From Cyclobacteriaceae bacterium (GTDB taxonomy: Bacteria > Bacteroidota > Bacteroidia > Cytophagales > Cyclobacteriaceae), in contig JANQSI010000009.1 in assembly GCA_028284125.1 (NCBI GenBank), forward strand, positions 434,001-498,000: a stretch of 64,000 nucleotides of DNA, in the 5' to 3' direction. A program made the position numbers and the translations under genes. The notes under the pieces were generated by a model. That model was not told where the DNA came from. It worked only from the letters and a program-made list of their open reading frames with translations, and did not search any database. Of this stretch, positions 9,268 to 17,176 are shown in pieces. Positions within the stretch are counted from its first letter, which is position 1, and the number at the start of each line of letters is the position of its first letter.

Positions 9268-10008
9268 ATGAAGAATTCTACTACAAAAACAGCGGCTTCC
9301 TTATTTTTCTTGTTTTTTACCATGGTTGTTTTTTCTCAAACCGCTTCCGAAAAACAAGCAAATCTTTTAAAGGAAGATGCTTTCAAGACTTTCGATTCTA
9401 ACGAGGTGATAGGTAACGGCCAGATTACGGCGCTTAGGGATAAGGGCTTCACTGTTAAAGGAACAACCTATTTCATTGAAGAATTATACGATGGTAAATT
9501 AAAGACATTCAAAAATGATGAGTACAGGGAAGGTCTCCAGTTGAGGTATGACATCTTCTTCAATAGACTGGAAGTGTTGGCTCAAGAAGTGCATTTTGTT
9601 GCCGTCAATGAACAAATTTCAGAATTTATAATTGATGATGGAAGCTCTGTTTTTCATTTTTATAACTCAAGTAGGGTTGGTGGTGACTTCAAGACCTTGG
9701 GATATGTCAGGATCGTAGAGAAAGGTGACAAATTTTCAATTTTTGCCAACGACCAAAAAATAAAAAAGGTGAAGGAATCACGCGGAGCTTACGCCAGTTC
9801 CGGTGACACAAATGTGGTTGAGTTAATTGATGTAGCGGATTATTACATCTATGATGAAACAGCTAAAGAGTTAATTGAAACAAAGTCAAAAAAGAAGCTC
9901 ATGGAACGATTCCCCACACTAAAAGATTTTGGAAAAATTTCATCAAAAGACCTCAAGAGGGAAAGATTTATCAGGAACATTGTTTCATTTCTTGCTGCTT
10001 CAAACTGA
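9268..10008 (+). CDS. Secreted protein of unknown function, first of a tandem paralogous pair
   Basis: 246 residues with a signal peptide (hydrophobic core 'AASLFFLFFTMVVFSQT', cleavage probably after residue ~25). The mature protein shares its plan with the next gene: a 'TTYFIEELYDGKLKTFKNDE' segment, 'LRYDIFFN', 'FIIDDG', and a C-terminal 'SKKKLMERFPTLKDFGKIS' motif. No catalytic motif is seen. Conservation of the 'RYDI.F..L.V' strand and of the C-terminal helix indicates one fold in both copies. It would act in the periplasm or at the surface; function unknown. Confidence 0.8.
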   Translation: MKNSTTKTAASLFFLFFTMVVFSQTASEKQANLLKEDAFKTFDSNEVIGNGQITALRDKGFTVKGTTYFIEELYDGKLKTFKNDEYREGLQLRYDIFFNRLEVLAQEVHFVAVNEQISEFIIDDGSSVFHFYNSSRVGGDFKTLGYVRIVEKGDKFSIFANDQKIKKVKESRGAYASSGDTNVVELIDVADYYIYDETAKELIETKSKKKLMERFPTLKDFGKISSKDLKRERFIRNIVSFLAASN

Positions 10009-10087
10009 TTTGAACAAAATCTGTTGTTTGAAATGAGGTTGTCCTAGATATTAATTGTTACATAATCGAATCACTAAATTTTCAAAA

Positions 10088-10786
10088 ATGATTAGACTAG
10101 TTTCAGCTCTATTTCTAACTATTGTTCTTTTTAATGCCAAATCTCAACAGCAAGCTAATTTGCTCTCTGGGAGTCAGAGAAACCTTGGTGAAACTCCATT
10201 TTTTTCTCATGTTCAGGTTAAAAAGAATAGTGACTACAGCACCAAAGGAAGCACTTACTACATTAATGAATTAAAGCCTGGAAAAATCAAGATTCTTAAA
10301 AATAAAACGTATGTGGAGGATGTAGAATTGCGATACGATATCTATTTTGAACAACTACAAGTGAGAGCCAATGGTGTATACTTCGCAGCTGAGAACGACC
10401 ATGTCTCGGATTTTGTAATAAACGATGGAGACGTAGATCATTGGTTTTACAACTCCAAACCTTACGCCCCTGACTTAGATTTAGGATTCATTCGCTCCAT
10501 ATACAAAGGAGAAGAAATTGCAGTTTTCGCAAAGGATATCAAACGAGAAAGAAAAAATGATTCTTCTGAGCCGTACTCCTCTGTTAGTAACACCATAGAA
10601 TATCTTGACGAAATTGATTACTATATCTATTCAGCTTCTAATAGTGTGTTCTATGAATTGAAATCCAAGAAAAAGCTGTTAGAAAAGTTTCCTTCCCTAA
10701 AAGAATTTGGAAATATTTCGAAGAGTAATTTGAAGAATGAGAAATTCCTTCCGGAACTAGCTATGTTCTTAGAGAAGTCGAACTAA
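10088..10786 (+). CDS. Secreted protein of unknown function, second tandem paralogue
   Basis: 232 residues from the ATG at 10088, which places the signal peptide (MIRLVSALFLTIVLFNAKSQ) at the N-terminus; an upstream TTG start at 10055 is less likely. It is a diverged copy of the preceding gene: 'STYYINELKPGKIKILKNK', 'LRYDIYFEQLQV', 'DFVINDG' and C-terminal 'SKKKLLEKFPSLKEFGNIS'. By eye about 40% of positions in the shared blocks match. The genes are about 80 bp apart on one strand and probably arose by tandem duplication. Function unknown. Confidence 0.8.
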   Translation: MIRLVSALFLTIVLFNAKSQQQANLLSGSQRNLGETPFFSHVQVKKNSDYSTKGSTYYINELKPGKIKILKNKTYVEDVELRYDIYFEQLQVRANGVYFAAENDHVSDFVINDGDVDHWFYNSKPYAPDLDLGFIRSIYKGEEIAVFAKDIKRERKNDSSEPYSSVSNTIEYLDEIDYYIYSASNSVFYELKSKKKLLEKFPSLKEFGNISKSNLKNEKFLPELAMFLEKSN

Positions 10787-11212
10787 TCAACCTTCAAAAC
10801 CGGCACCTTTGTGGCTCCCGTCGCAATAGGGTTTGTTGCTTGACGCTCCACATCTACAAAAAGCAGTTACTCTGTGTTTAGAGGTTTCCGATCCATCGTG
10901 ATTTTTCACCTTGATATTTCCGTAGACCATTAACGGGCCATCTTTAGCAACTTCAACTATTTGTTCATCTTCAATTTCAGCACTCATAAGTTCTTGATTT
11001 TTTAGTTTATAAGACAAAGCACCCGACGGACATAAATCAATTTGATCTTTGATTTCTTTCGAGCTTGCACCATCAACAGTAACCCATGGTCTGTTTTCTG
11101 GATTAAATACACCAGGCAGTCCTTTGAAGCATTTTTCCGAATGAATACAGGTGTTCGGTTTCCAAACCACAGTCAAGTCTTCATTCTCGTATTCTTTGAT
11201 CACTTCGTCCAT
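10787..11212 (-). CDS. Iron-sulfur protein with YjdI-type and CDGSH domains
   Basis: 141 residues, two domains. The N-terminal half is the YjdI/Fer4_19 type ('WKPNTCIHSEKCFKGLPGVF' and later 'IDLCPSGALSY'), with cysteines spaced for a cluster. The C-terminal half is a CDGSH domain, 'CRCGASSNKPYCDGSH', whose three Cys and one His bind a 2Fe-2S cluster. Fusion of the two domains is common in bacteria. It is probably cytoplasmic; electron transfer or iron-sulfur or redox sensing is the usual proposal. The gene lies 2 bp after a GNAT gene on the same strand, matching the known yjdI-yjdJ neighbourhood. Confidence 0.88.
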   Translation of the reverse strand: MDEVIKEYENEDLTVVWKPNTCIHSEKCFKGLPGVFNPENRPWVTVDGASSKEIKDQIDLCPSGALSYKLKNQELMSAEIEDEQIVEVAKDGPLMVYGNIKVKNHDGSETSKHRVTAFCRCGASSNKPYCDGSHKGAGFEG

Positions 11213-11214
11213 AC

Positions 11215-11520
11215 TTACAATTTAGTTCCTTCTTCTAAGATTCCTTGGTAATCTTCAAGATTTTCCCTGAGATAAGATCGAACAAATGGGCAAAGCGGCA
11301 CAATCTTGATTCCATTTTGTTCTATCCACTCGAGGGACTCCCTCACAATTTTATGCCCGATTCCTTTGTTTTCTAATAGTTTAGGAACTTCTGTATGAAT
11401 CAGGTAATATTGGCCTTTACTCCCCTTCTTAAAGTCAATCTTGGCAAGGCTACCATCGAATTGTAGCTCGAACCTATTTTCTTCCTGGTTGACTTGAGTT
11501 TTAAGCTGTGCCAGATCCAT
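11215..11520 (-). CDS. Small GNAT-family N-acetyltransferase (YjdJ-like)
   Basis: 101 residues, the size of the short YjdJ-type GCN5-related acetyltransferases. Motifs: 'IHTEVPKLLENKGIGHKIVR', whose GIGHK is the acetyl-CoA pyrophosphate loop, and 'IKIVPLCPFVRSYLREN', the typical C-terminal motif of this subgroup. It overlaps the upstream flavoprotein gene by 20 bp and ends 2 bp before the Fe-S gene, so the three form one operon. The substrate is unknown. Confidence 0.88.
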   Translation of the reverse strand: MDLAQLKTQVNQEENRFELQFDGSLAKIDFKKGSKGQYYLIHTEVPKLLENKGIGHKIVRESLEWIEQNGIKIVPLCPFVRSYLRENLEDYQGILEEGTKL

Positions 11521-12139
11521 GGGTCAGTTTTTCAATGTATGCTGGAAGTTCCAAACTTTCTGGGAGTTGATCGTCTTTCTTTGGAGCGCCATATTTGGTT
11601 TCGACTGGAATTACACCGCACCAGGATTTCTCATTCTTCAAGTTCATGTTCACATCTCCAACCCTGATCTTGGCTGCCGCATTATCCAATGAGAGTCGTA
11701 CAATTTTGGTAATTGAAACCTGATCCGGAGCTGGTTCTCCAACATCTGCAATCCTTCCAGGACAATAGCGTTCGGTAAACAAATTGAAAAATTTCAATTT
11801 TTCTTTGGGATCAGTGAGCTCAATGGCTCTGGCAAAGCCGATCACAGATCTGTAGTTGAATGACGAGTCGAACGCAGATGGCGACAAAACAAGTCCATCC
11901 ATATGGGTGACGGAAAAGCTCACCTCCTGTCCTATAATTGCATCCATGAAACCACTTTTGGATGAGGCATGTATATAAATTTCATTTTCGACTCTGCAAT
12001 AACCTGTTGGTATTTGATGAGCGCGACCTTCTCTAAGAAACGCCACTGTGCAATACAATCCTTCATCAATGATTTGATACATCGTTGATTTATCTTCTGT
12101 TCCTCGACTCGGATATCTTGAGGGTGTAGTTTTAACCAT
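11501..12139 (-). CDS. Pyridoxamine 5'-phosphate oxidase-family flavin-binding protein
   Basis: 212 residues. The sequence fits the split-barrel FMN-binding Pyridox_oxase_2 group: 'LYCTVAFLREGRAHQIPTGY', 'IYIHASSKSGFMDAI', 'VSFSVTHMDGLVLSPSAFDS', 'NYRSVIGFARAIEL' and a C-terminal 'WCGVIPVETKYG'. Such proteins bind FMN or F420-like cofactors; the reaction is not known. It is the first gene of the three-gene operon with GNAT and YjdI/CDGSH proteins. About 180 bp upstream are free of genes. Confidence 0.85.
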   Translation of the reverse strand: MVKTTPSRYPSRGTEDKSTMYQIIDEGLYCTVAFLREGRAHQIPTGYCRVENEIYIHASSKSGFMDAIIGQEVSFSVTHMDGLVLSPSAFDSSFNYRSVIGFARAIELTDPKEKLKFFNLFTERYCPGRIADVGEPAPDQVSITKIVRLSLDNAAAKIRVGDVNMNLKNEKSWCGVIPVETKYGAPKKDDQLPESLELPAYIEKLTHGSGTA

Positions 12140-12325
12140 AAATTTTGGTTTTAATTATTAAGTGAAGATAAGGTTCGTCCTTTAGTTATGTAGCCTTTCA
12201 TCGTACAGATGATAAAGCTACCATACGCCGCAATTTCTCTTACAGTTCAGTGATTATTTTTTATTAACAAATCGGAACTGAATATTTTTTTTGTTAGGAT
12301 ATAAAGGAATTATCTATTGAATTTC

Positions 12326-12339
12326 TACATTTGCGTTCC
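12326..12339 (+). promoter_or_regulatory. Promoter -7 element of the tRNA-Pro gene
   Basis: TACATTTG (12326-12333) fits TAnnTTTG and is followed by CGTTCC, as at tRNA-Met. Transcription would start near 12340, giving a leader of about 75 nt before the tRNA. Confidence 0.55.
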
Positions 12340-12383
12340 GTTTCGAGAGACTATTGGATTTGAAGAGAATTTTGAAACGATTT

Positions 12384-12408
12384 TCCGCCTTCGCTTCGCT
12401 TCGGCGGA
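12384..12408 (+). other. Hairpin in the tRNA-Pro leader
   Basis: tccgcc (12384-12389) pairs with ggcgga (12403-12408) around a loop made of repeated ttcgc units. It ends 8 bases before the tRNA and may guide processing of its 5' end; this is inference. Confidence 0.45.
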
Positions 12409-12416
12409 ACATATAT

Positions 12417-12491
12417 CGGGGCATGGCGCAGTCCGGTTAGCGCACCTGGTTTGGGACCAGGGGGTCGCAGGTTCGAATCCTGCTGCCCCGA
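12417..12491 (+). tRNA. tRNA-Pro (TGG anticodon)
   Basis: A 75-nt cloverleaf with perfect acceptor cggggca/tgccccg, D-stem gcgc/gcgc, anticodon stem cctgg/ccagg around loop ttTGGga, T-stem gcagg/cctgc with loop ttcgaat, discriminator A. The C1-G72 pair and TGG anticodon identify proline. CCA is not encoded. Confidence 0.97.
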
Positions 12492-12497
12492 CTTTAG

Positions 12498-12535
12498 AAA
12501 CCTTCTTTACAGCTTGCAGAGAGGTTTTTTTTGTT
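12498..12535 (+). terminator. Terminator after tRNA-Pro
   Basis: aaacct pairs with aggttt, with a possible inner extension (tct/aga), and is followed by a run of T. It lies 7 bases after the tRNA end. Confidence 0.6.
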
Positions 12536-12625
12536 TCACACCACAAGTAGTTGCTGAACTCATTCTGCATAAATCGTTATCACATTATATGCCATGTATC
12601 TAGCTAAAGCAACAAAGTCGAACTA

Positions 12626-13687
12626 CTAATCCACAAGTCTTGATTTCCTAAATTCCGATGGAGTACAATCCAATTCCTTCTTGAAAGCGTTGGTAAAAGT
12701 GATCCTGTTGTTGAACCCAGCATCCAATCCTATTTGCCATAATTTCTGAGAGGGATTATTCTCAATAGAAGCTTTTGCATATTCCACCCTATAACTATTG
12801 ACGAAAGATGAGAACCCTTTTTCAAAATGCTGATTGATTAGCTGTGACAGTTCATGGGTGGTGCAATTTAATTTTGCAGCCAGTGTCTCAAGGCTTAGTT
12901 GATTGTCTCTAAAAACCTGCTCTTCAATCATAAGTTTATTTAGCCCTTTCTTAATACTGGCAGCAAAACTCATGTTGAGATTAGAGTTCCGATATTTTTG
13001 ACTGCTAGTGGAAACCAAGAACGTATATGCGACAGTATAGACACTTATACCCATCAATACCTTACACAAATGACAAATCAATGAGTAGTATCCAAACCCA
13101 GAGAAAATACTGACCTTATATATGGTAAAAACGATGATGTAGGTTATGATCACTCTAAAGAGCATCATGTCCTCTTTGTTGCTTTTATCATCATTCTTTT
13201 TGATCAGTCGATATGATGCCACTGCGTAAGCGATTAATTGAGTCAAAGCAACTATTGACAGAATCAATGAATTGGTACTAAGGCTGGGTGTCATCTCTTG
13301 AATACCCTCTAATACAATCCTTTTATCCTCGGCTGTCCTAAAGAAAAAAGGTGATTTAGCGATAATGAATAGTATGGGAAGAAAAAGGTGAATAAGGTCG
13401 CTCCAGGAGAATCGAAACTTCTTTACTGATTTGCTTTTAAATACAAAGTAGAAAAGCGGAGCAATGAGGTAGAATGCAACCGAACTTACTCCCCATAGAT
13501 GCGGAAAATGAACGATTAGCATACTGTAAGAAAGACCGTATATCAATAATTGAAGACTCACAATAAGAATCAGACCGGACAATGCGAAACCCAACGCTCG
13601 CAACTTGATCTTCTTCATAGGAACCAATCCCATCATAAAACCTTGTCCAGCAGCTAGAAGATAAAAAACTGAAAATGCAATTTTCAT
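12626..13687 (-). CDS. AraC-family regulator with membrane-embedded N-terminus
   Basis: 353 residues. The first ~230 residues contain about seven hydrophobic segments, and the last ~100 form an AraC/XylS double helix-turn-helix: 'LSLETLAAKLNCTTHELSQL' then 'LWQIGLDAGFNNRITFTNAF' and 'CTPSEFRKSR'. This layout (7TM plus AraC) is common in Bacteroidota and suggests a membrane-bound transcription regulator sensing a signal in or outside the membrane. It is transcribed divergently from the small secreted protein gene at 13744, which may be its target. The signal is unknown. Confidence 0.88.
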   Translation of the reverse strand: MKIAFSVFYLLAAGQGFMMGLVPMKKIKLRALGFALSGLILIVSLQLLIYGLSYSMLIVHFPHLWGVSSVAFYLIAPLFYFVFKSKSVKKFRFSWSDLIHLFLPILFIIAKSPFFFRTAEDKRIVLEGIQEMTPSLSTNSLILSIVALTQLIAYAVASYRLIKKNDDKSNKEDMMLFRVIITYIIVFTIYKVSIFSGFGYYSLICHLCKVLMGISVYTVAYTFLVSTSSQKYRNSNLNMSFAASIKKGLNKLMIEEQVFRDNQLSLETLAAKLNCTTHELSQLINQHFEKGFSSFVNSYRVEYAKASIENNPSQKLWQIGLDAGFNNRITFTNAFKKELDCTPSEFRKSRLVD

Positions 13688-13743
13688 GGTAAACTTTTAT
13701 AAATCTTATCACATGACATCAACCAAACTACGTGTTAGGCAGC

Positions 13744-14169
13744 ATGAAACACTTATCCTTACTTACACTCCTTTTATTTGTTTTCGCATTCAAATCTGTG
13801 GCTCAAGATAGCGATGAAGAATCCATTCAAAAAGTTGCAAGAAATTTTATGATAGCCTGGTATGATGGGAATTCTGAATTAATGGAATCAACGCTTCAGG
13901 AAGATGCAGTATCCAAAGTAGTGACCTCAGCTGGAAATCGAAGCAGGTTGGAATTCTATTCTGCGCTTGAGTTGGTCCAGTTGACAAGAAACGGTGGCGG
14001 TAAAGCAGTTCCTAAAGAAGAAAGAAAAATGGATATCTCGGTACTGGATCAATTTCAAAATGCAGCCACAGTGAAGATTCAGGCATATGATGCGATTGAA
14101 TACCTCCACATGGCTAAGTGGAGAGGAGAATGGAAAATTATTAATATTCTATTTGAACGAATTAAATGA
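13744..14169 (+). CDS. Secreted NTF2-like (lumazine-binding-like) protein
   Basis: 141 residues from the ATG at 13744, which begins a clean signal peptide (MKHLSLLTLLLFVFAFKSVAQ). The mature part, 'VARNFMIAWYDGNSELMEST', 'LEFYSALELVQLT' and 'AATVKIQAYDAIEYLHMAKW', followed by 'WKIINILFERI', resembles the NTF2-like/SnoaL lumazine-binding-type cone fold found in many exported Bacteroidota proteins. Function unknown. The stop overlaps the next start by ATGA, indicating a two-gene operon, divergent from the AraC-type regulator. Confidence 0.78.
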   Translation: MKHLSLLTLLLFVFAFKSVAQDSDEESIQKVARNFMIAWYDGNSELMESTLQEDAVSKVVTSAGNRSRLEFYSALELVQLTRNGGGKAVPKEERKMDISVLDQFQNAATVKIQAYDAIEYLHMAKWRGEWKIINILFERIK

Positions 14170-14948
14170 TGAATAATAGAACCAAAACCACACTAATCCT
14201 ATTATGCCTTTTCACAATGCTGGCCTTCAGGATTGAGGCTCAGCAACTTTCGGATGATTTTTCGAACAACACCTCGCTAAAAGACTGGAAGAGGTTCTAC
14301 CAGGAGGAAGATTGGCCGGATATGATGAAACGAATAGAGATCAAAGATGGCTTTCTTGAAATAGAACCTTGGACCTCTGGCTGGTATGCGGATTATCATG
14401 CACCTTTTTTGTTTAAAGAAATCGCCGGAGATTTTTCGGTAGAGTGCCGACTTTTGGTGAGCGGAGTAAAATCCACCGCTCCAAGCACAACCTGGTCCTT
14501 GTCCGGGTTGATGGTTCGATCGCCTCGTGACATCTCTTCCAAAGATTGGAAACCTAAGGGAGAGAACTGGCTATTCCTCACTACAGGAGTTGCCAGAAGT
14601 GTGGATCGACCTGTCTTTGAAACTAAGACCACCGTAAACAGCAGATCAACTCTTCAACTCCATCCTAATAAACTTGACTGGGTTCAGTTAAAAATTGTAC
14701 GAACCTCTACCCTTTTCACACTTTATTACAAATACGATCAAGATGATGATTGGACACAAATCGAACAATTCAATAGACCTGACCTGCCACAAACATTACA
14801 AGTGGGAATTAATGCCTACACCGATTTTTATTCAGCCAAGAAGGAATTGATGAGTGATTTGAAGAAGTATAATACCACGGTGGTTAAGTATGGCAATCCA
14901 GATCTCCTAGTAAAGGTGGACTACATAAGATTTGCTATTGATGATTGA
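14166..14948 (+). CDS. Secreted concanavalin-like (DUF1349-type) protein
   Basis: 260 residues with a signal peptide ending near 'RIEAQQ'. The mature protein starts 'LSDDFSNNTSLKDWKRFYQE' and contains 'GFLEIEPWTSGWYADYHAPF', 'GDFSVECRLLVSG', 'SLSGLMVRSPRD', 'WVQLKIVR' and 'LQVGINAYTDF'. This order matches the DUF1349/LamG-like jelly-roll used in carbohydrate or surface binding. No catalytic residues can be named. It is translationally coupled to the preceding gene. Confidence 0.75.
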   Translation: MMNNRTKTTLILLCLFTMLAFRIEAQQLSDDFSNNTSLKDWKRFYQEEDWPDMMKRIEIKDGFLEIEPWTSGWYADYHAPFLFKEIAGDFSVECRLLVSGVKSTAPSTTWSLSGLMVRSPRDISSKDWKPKGENWLFLTTGVARSVDRPVFETKTTVNSRSTLQLHPNKLDWVQLKIVRTSTLFTLYYKYDQDDDWTQIEQFNRPDLPQTLQVGINAYTDFYSAKKELMSDLKKYNTTVVKYGNPDLLVKVDYIRFAIDD

Positions 14949-15101
14949 TTTGTAAACAGTCAGTATTTGATTCTAGTTTCTTTCAACTTGTTACTCAAGC
15001 CCTATCTTTAGATATATATAATACAGCAATATCTCAAAGATTTTGGGGTACACTCTAGTACTGTAATTCTCATTAATACGATCTTTCATTAAATTAAATC
15101 A

Positions 15102-16238
15102 ATGAGAGTAAACATATATAGCTTCATTTTGGTCCTATGTTCAATAAGCTGTACATCATCAAATGGCCAAGAACAGAACAAGAATGTTTTTCTAACAGAA
15201 GATGAAAAGACAGAATTAAAGGACAATATGGAGTCCTGGTTGGCAGATGGAGATCTGGTTGGAGGTGAACTTCTCATCCTACAATCCAACGATACATTGA
15301 TACATCACACGGTCGGTTGGATGAACCGTGAGGAAAACATCCCATTTCAGAAAAATACGATTTGCAGGATTCGGTCAATGACAAAACCGATCGTTGGTAC
15401 TTGTATATTGATGTTGATGGAGGAGGGCAAATTATCAATTAATGATCCTGTTTCTGTTTACCTACCAAGTTTTGCCAACTCTTTATCAGGAGAGATTACA
15501 ATCCGCCAGCTGTTAACTCATACAAGCGGAATTGAGGATCTGGGATATGAAGGGTATGTGCAGTCTTCAAGAGATTTTAAAAATCTGGAGGAATACGTGG
15601 ACAAAGTTGGTCAATTAGGCCCTGTATACTCTCCTGGCACCAAGTACAGGTATAGTGACCCTGGATCATCCACTTTAGCGCATATAGTAGCAAAAATTAC
15701 TGGAATGCCAGTAGAGGACTTTGTCCAGCAACGAGTTATTGAACCACTGGGTATGTCACATACCCTATGCAACCTACCAAACAACTATCCAGAACGTAAC
15801 AAGATCAGCTGTACATACAGATTAAGAAGAGGTGTTTTTCAACGATATTGGTCGAATTCACAACCACAAACTCATCACTTTTTTAGAGGTAGTGGAGGAA
15901 TGTATTCAACTATTTCAGACTACAGCAAATTTTTGAGTATGTGGGCAAATGATGGCGTATTTGAGGGCAAACGTTATTTGAGGGAGGAGACGATCGAAGA
16001 AGCTCTAAAGGGATCTAATGTAAACAACTCCTATGGTTTTCAATGGAGTCTATATTCATCTCATGGAAACGAAGAAACAGAACCCTCGGTATTCGGACAT
16101 GGTGGTTCCGATGGTACTTGGGCTATGGCAGATCGCGATAGCAGATTGTCAGTATTCTATTTTACTCAGTCAAGAGGTGGATCTACACGTGTCAAGTTGA
16201 GGCAGTTACTAGAAGATTACTTTGACCTTGAATTTTAG
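15102..16238 (+). CDS. Beta-lactamase-fold serine hydrolase, lipoprotein
   Basis: 378 residues. The N-terminus 'ILVLCSISC' is a lipobox. The class C beta-lactamase/DD-peptidase fold is shown by the SMTK motif (Ser92-Lys95), 'LLTHTSGIEDLGYEG', the second motif region 'YRYSDPGSS', 'EPLGMSHT' and the HGG box 'FGHGGSDGTW'. Such exported hydrolases act on peptidoglycan peptides, esters or other small substrates; the substrate is not predictable. A 153-bp gap precedes it. Confidence 0.9.
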   Translation: MRVNIYSFILVLCSISCTSSNGQEQNKNVFLTEDEKTELKDNMESWLADGDLVGGELLILQSNDTLIHHTVGWMNREENIPFQKNTICRIRSMTKPIVGTCILMLMEEGKLSINDPVSVYLPSFANSLSGEITIRQLLTHTSGIEDLGYEGYVQSSRDFKNLEEYVDKVGQLGPVYSPGTKYRYSDPGSSTLAHIVAKITGMPVEDFVQQRVIEPLGMSHTLCNLPNNYPERNKISCTYRLRRGVFQRYWSNSQPQTHHFFRGSGGMYSTISDYSKFLSMWANDGVFEGKRYLREETIEEALKGSNVNNSYGFQWSLYSSHGNEETEPSVFGHGGSDGTWAMADRDSRLSVFYFTQSRGGSTRVKLRQLLEDYFDLEF

Positions 16239-16393
16239 TTAGTTTTTTCAACAGCAAATAGCCTTTTCATTAATTTCAATGTCTTCAGTTGAGAAGATTT
16301 TGATTTTATGGTCGAAAGGAATGGCTGAAATTTCATCTCACTACCGCTCGCGCATCATTTTGCGAAGCTTAAATAACAAATTAATAATCGTTA

Positions 16394-16410
16394 ATGCAAC
16401 ATTGATGCAT
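16394..16410. promoter_or_regulatory. Fur/Zur-like operator before the LCIB-like gene
   Basis: ATGCAACATTGATGCAT, a 17-bp palindrome with one mismatched pair, 46 bases before the start at 16457. It is one of eight such sites in the window. Its inner TTG (16402-16404) lies 22 bases before TATCTTG (16427-16433), a possible -33/-7 pair. The 218-bp gap before the gene (16239-16456) holds nothing else I recognise. Confidence 0.75.
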
Positions 16411-16456
16411 CTAATGAAAAATATCTTATCTTGATCAAAAAAAAGACTAACTCATT

Positions 16457-17170
16457 ATGTTACAAAGAAAATTTGACAAGATCGTTAAGGGATATTTCCC
16501 TAAAGCAATGGATGCCAAGGATACCTCTATTCATTACCTCGGGAAAATGCAAATCGAACATAAACTTGATATATCCAGAATTTTAATGGCTACATCAGTC
16601 TGTTCCGATGATATTAATGTTCCTTCCACTACTTTTTTTAATGTCTTGTTTGGCCCGTTTATCATGGGAGGATTGGGTGGCTTACCATTTGCAGGGCAAA
16701 CTGGGATGACCGCTTTTGCACATCATATTCCTGATGATGGAAGCGCTTTTATTTTTTATGGTCCACATATAGGAATAACATTAGAAGGTGATTTGGGAAA
16801 GATGTACCGCCCTCGTCAGGAACAGACCGGTAATTCATGCGGCGCACTTATGCTAGCTCTAAGTAGATTAGGTGACAGTAGTTATACTCCCGTTATAAAT
16901 GATGATGACTATCAGCAAATGAAACTTGAGGAGAGCTTGTTGCCTTACCGAGAGCAAATTCTAGATGGTGAAAACAAAGAGAAAGCAATTACCGAAGCTA
17001 CTTATGAGATAATCGATGAAAAGATCCATAGTTACATAAAAGCATGTAAAAATGAGTTTCATGTTGATAAAATAACTCTGTTAGGAGGAATCATCATTAA
17101 TACGGACTATGGCTTGGATGACTACTTTGATGCCAAAAATTTTGAGGTAATTGACTTAAAAAATCTTTGA
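16457..17170 (+). CDS. LCIB/LCIC-like (theta-type) carbonic anhydrase-family protein
   Basis: 237 residues, no signal peptide, cytoplasmic. The sequence follows the LCIB C-terminal carbonic anhydrase domain known from algal CO2-concentrating proteins: 'ATSVCSDDIN' (Cys49, Asp51), 'FIMGGLGGLPFAGQTGMTAF', 'AHHIPDDGSAFIFYGPHIGI' (His89/His90), and 'GNSCGALM' (Cys128). A Cys-His-Cys set binds zinc in characterised members, with an Asp two residues after the first Cys; all are present. The reaction would be CO2/bicarbonate interconversion. The gene stands first in a two-gene unit, 6 bp before the next start, and has a Fur/Zur-type operator upstream. The family call rests on recalled motifs and no search was run. 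Confidence 0.72.
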   Translation: MLQRKFDKIVKGYFPKAMDAKDTSIHYLGKMQIEHKLDISRILMATSVCSDDINVPSTTFFNVLFGPFIMGGLGGLPFAGQTGMTAFAHHIPDDGSAFIFYGPHIGITLEGDLGKMYRPRQEQTGNSCGALMLALSRLGDSSYTPVINDDDYQQMKLEESLLPYREQILDGENKEKAITEATYEIIDEKIHSYIKACKNEFHVDKITLLGGIIINTDYGLDDYFDAKNFEVIDLKNL

Positions 17171-17176
17171 ATCCAA

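Noticed and set aside
12317-12570. ORFs on both strands across tRNA-Pro
   Set aside because: They run through the tRNA cloverleaf and its terminator; the codons are those of RNA structure, not protein.
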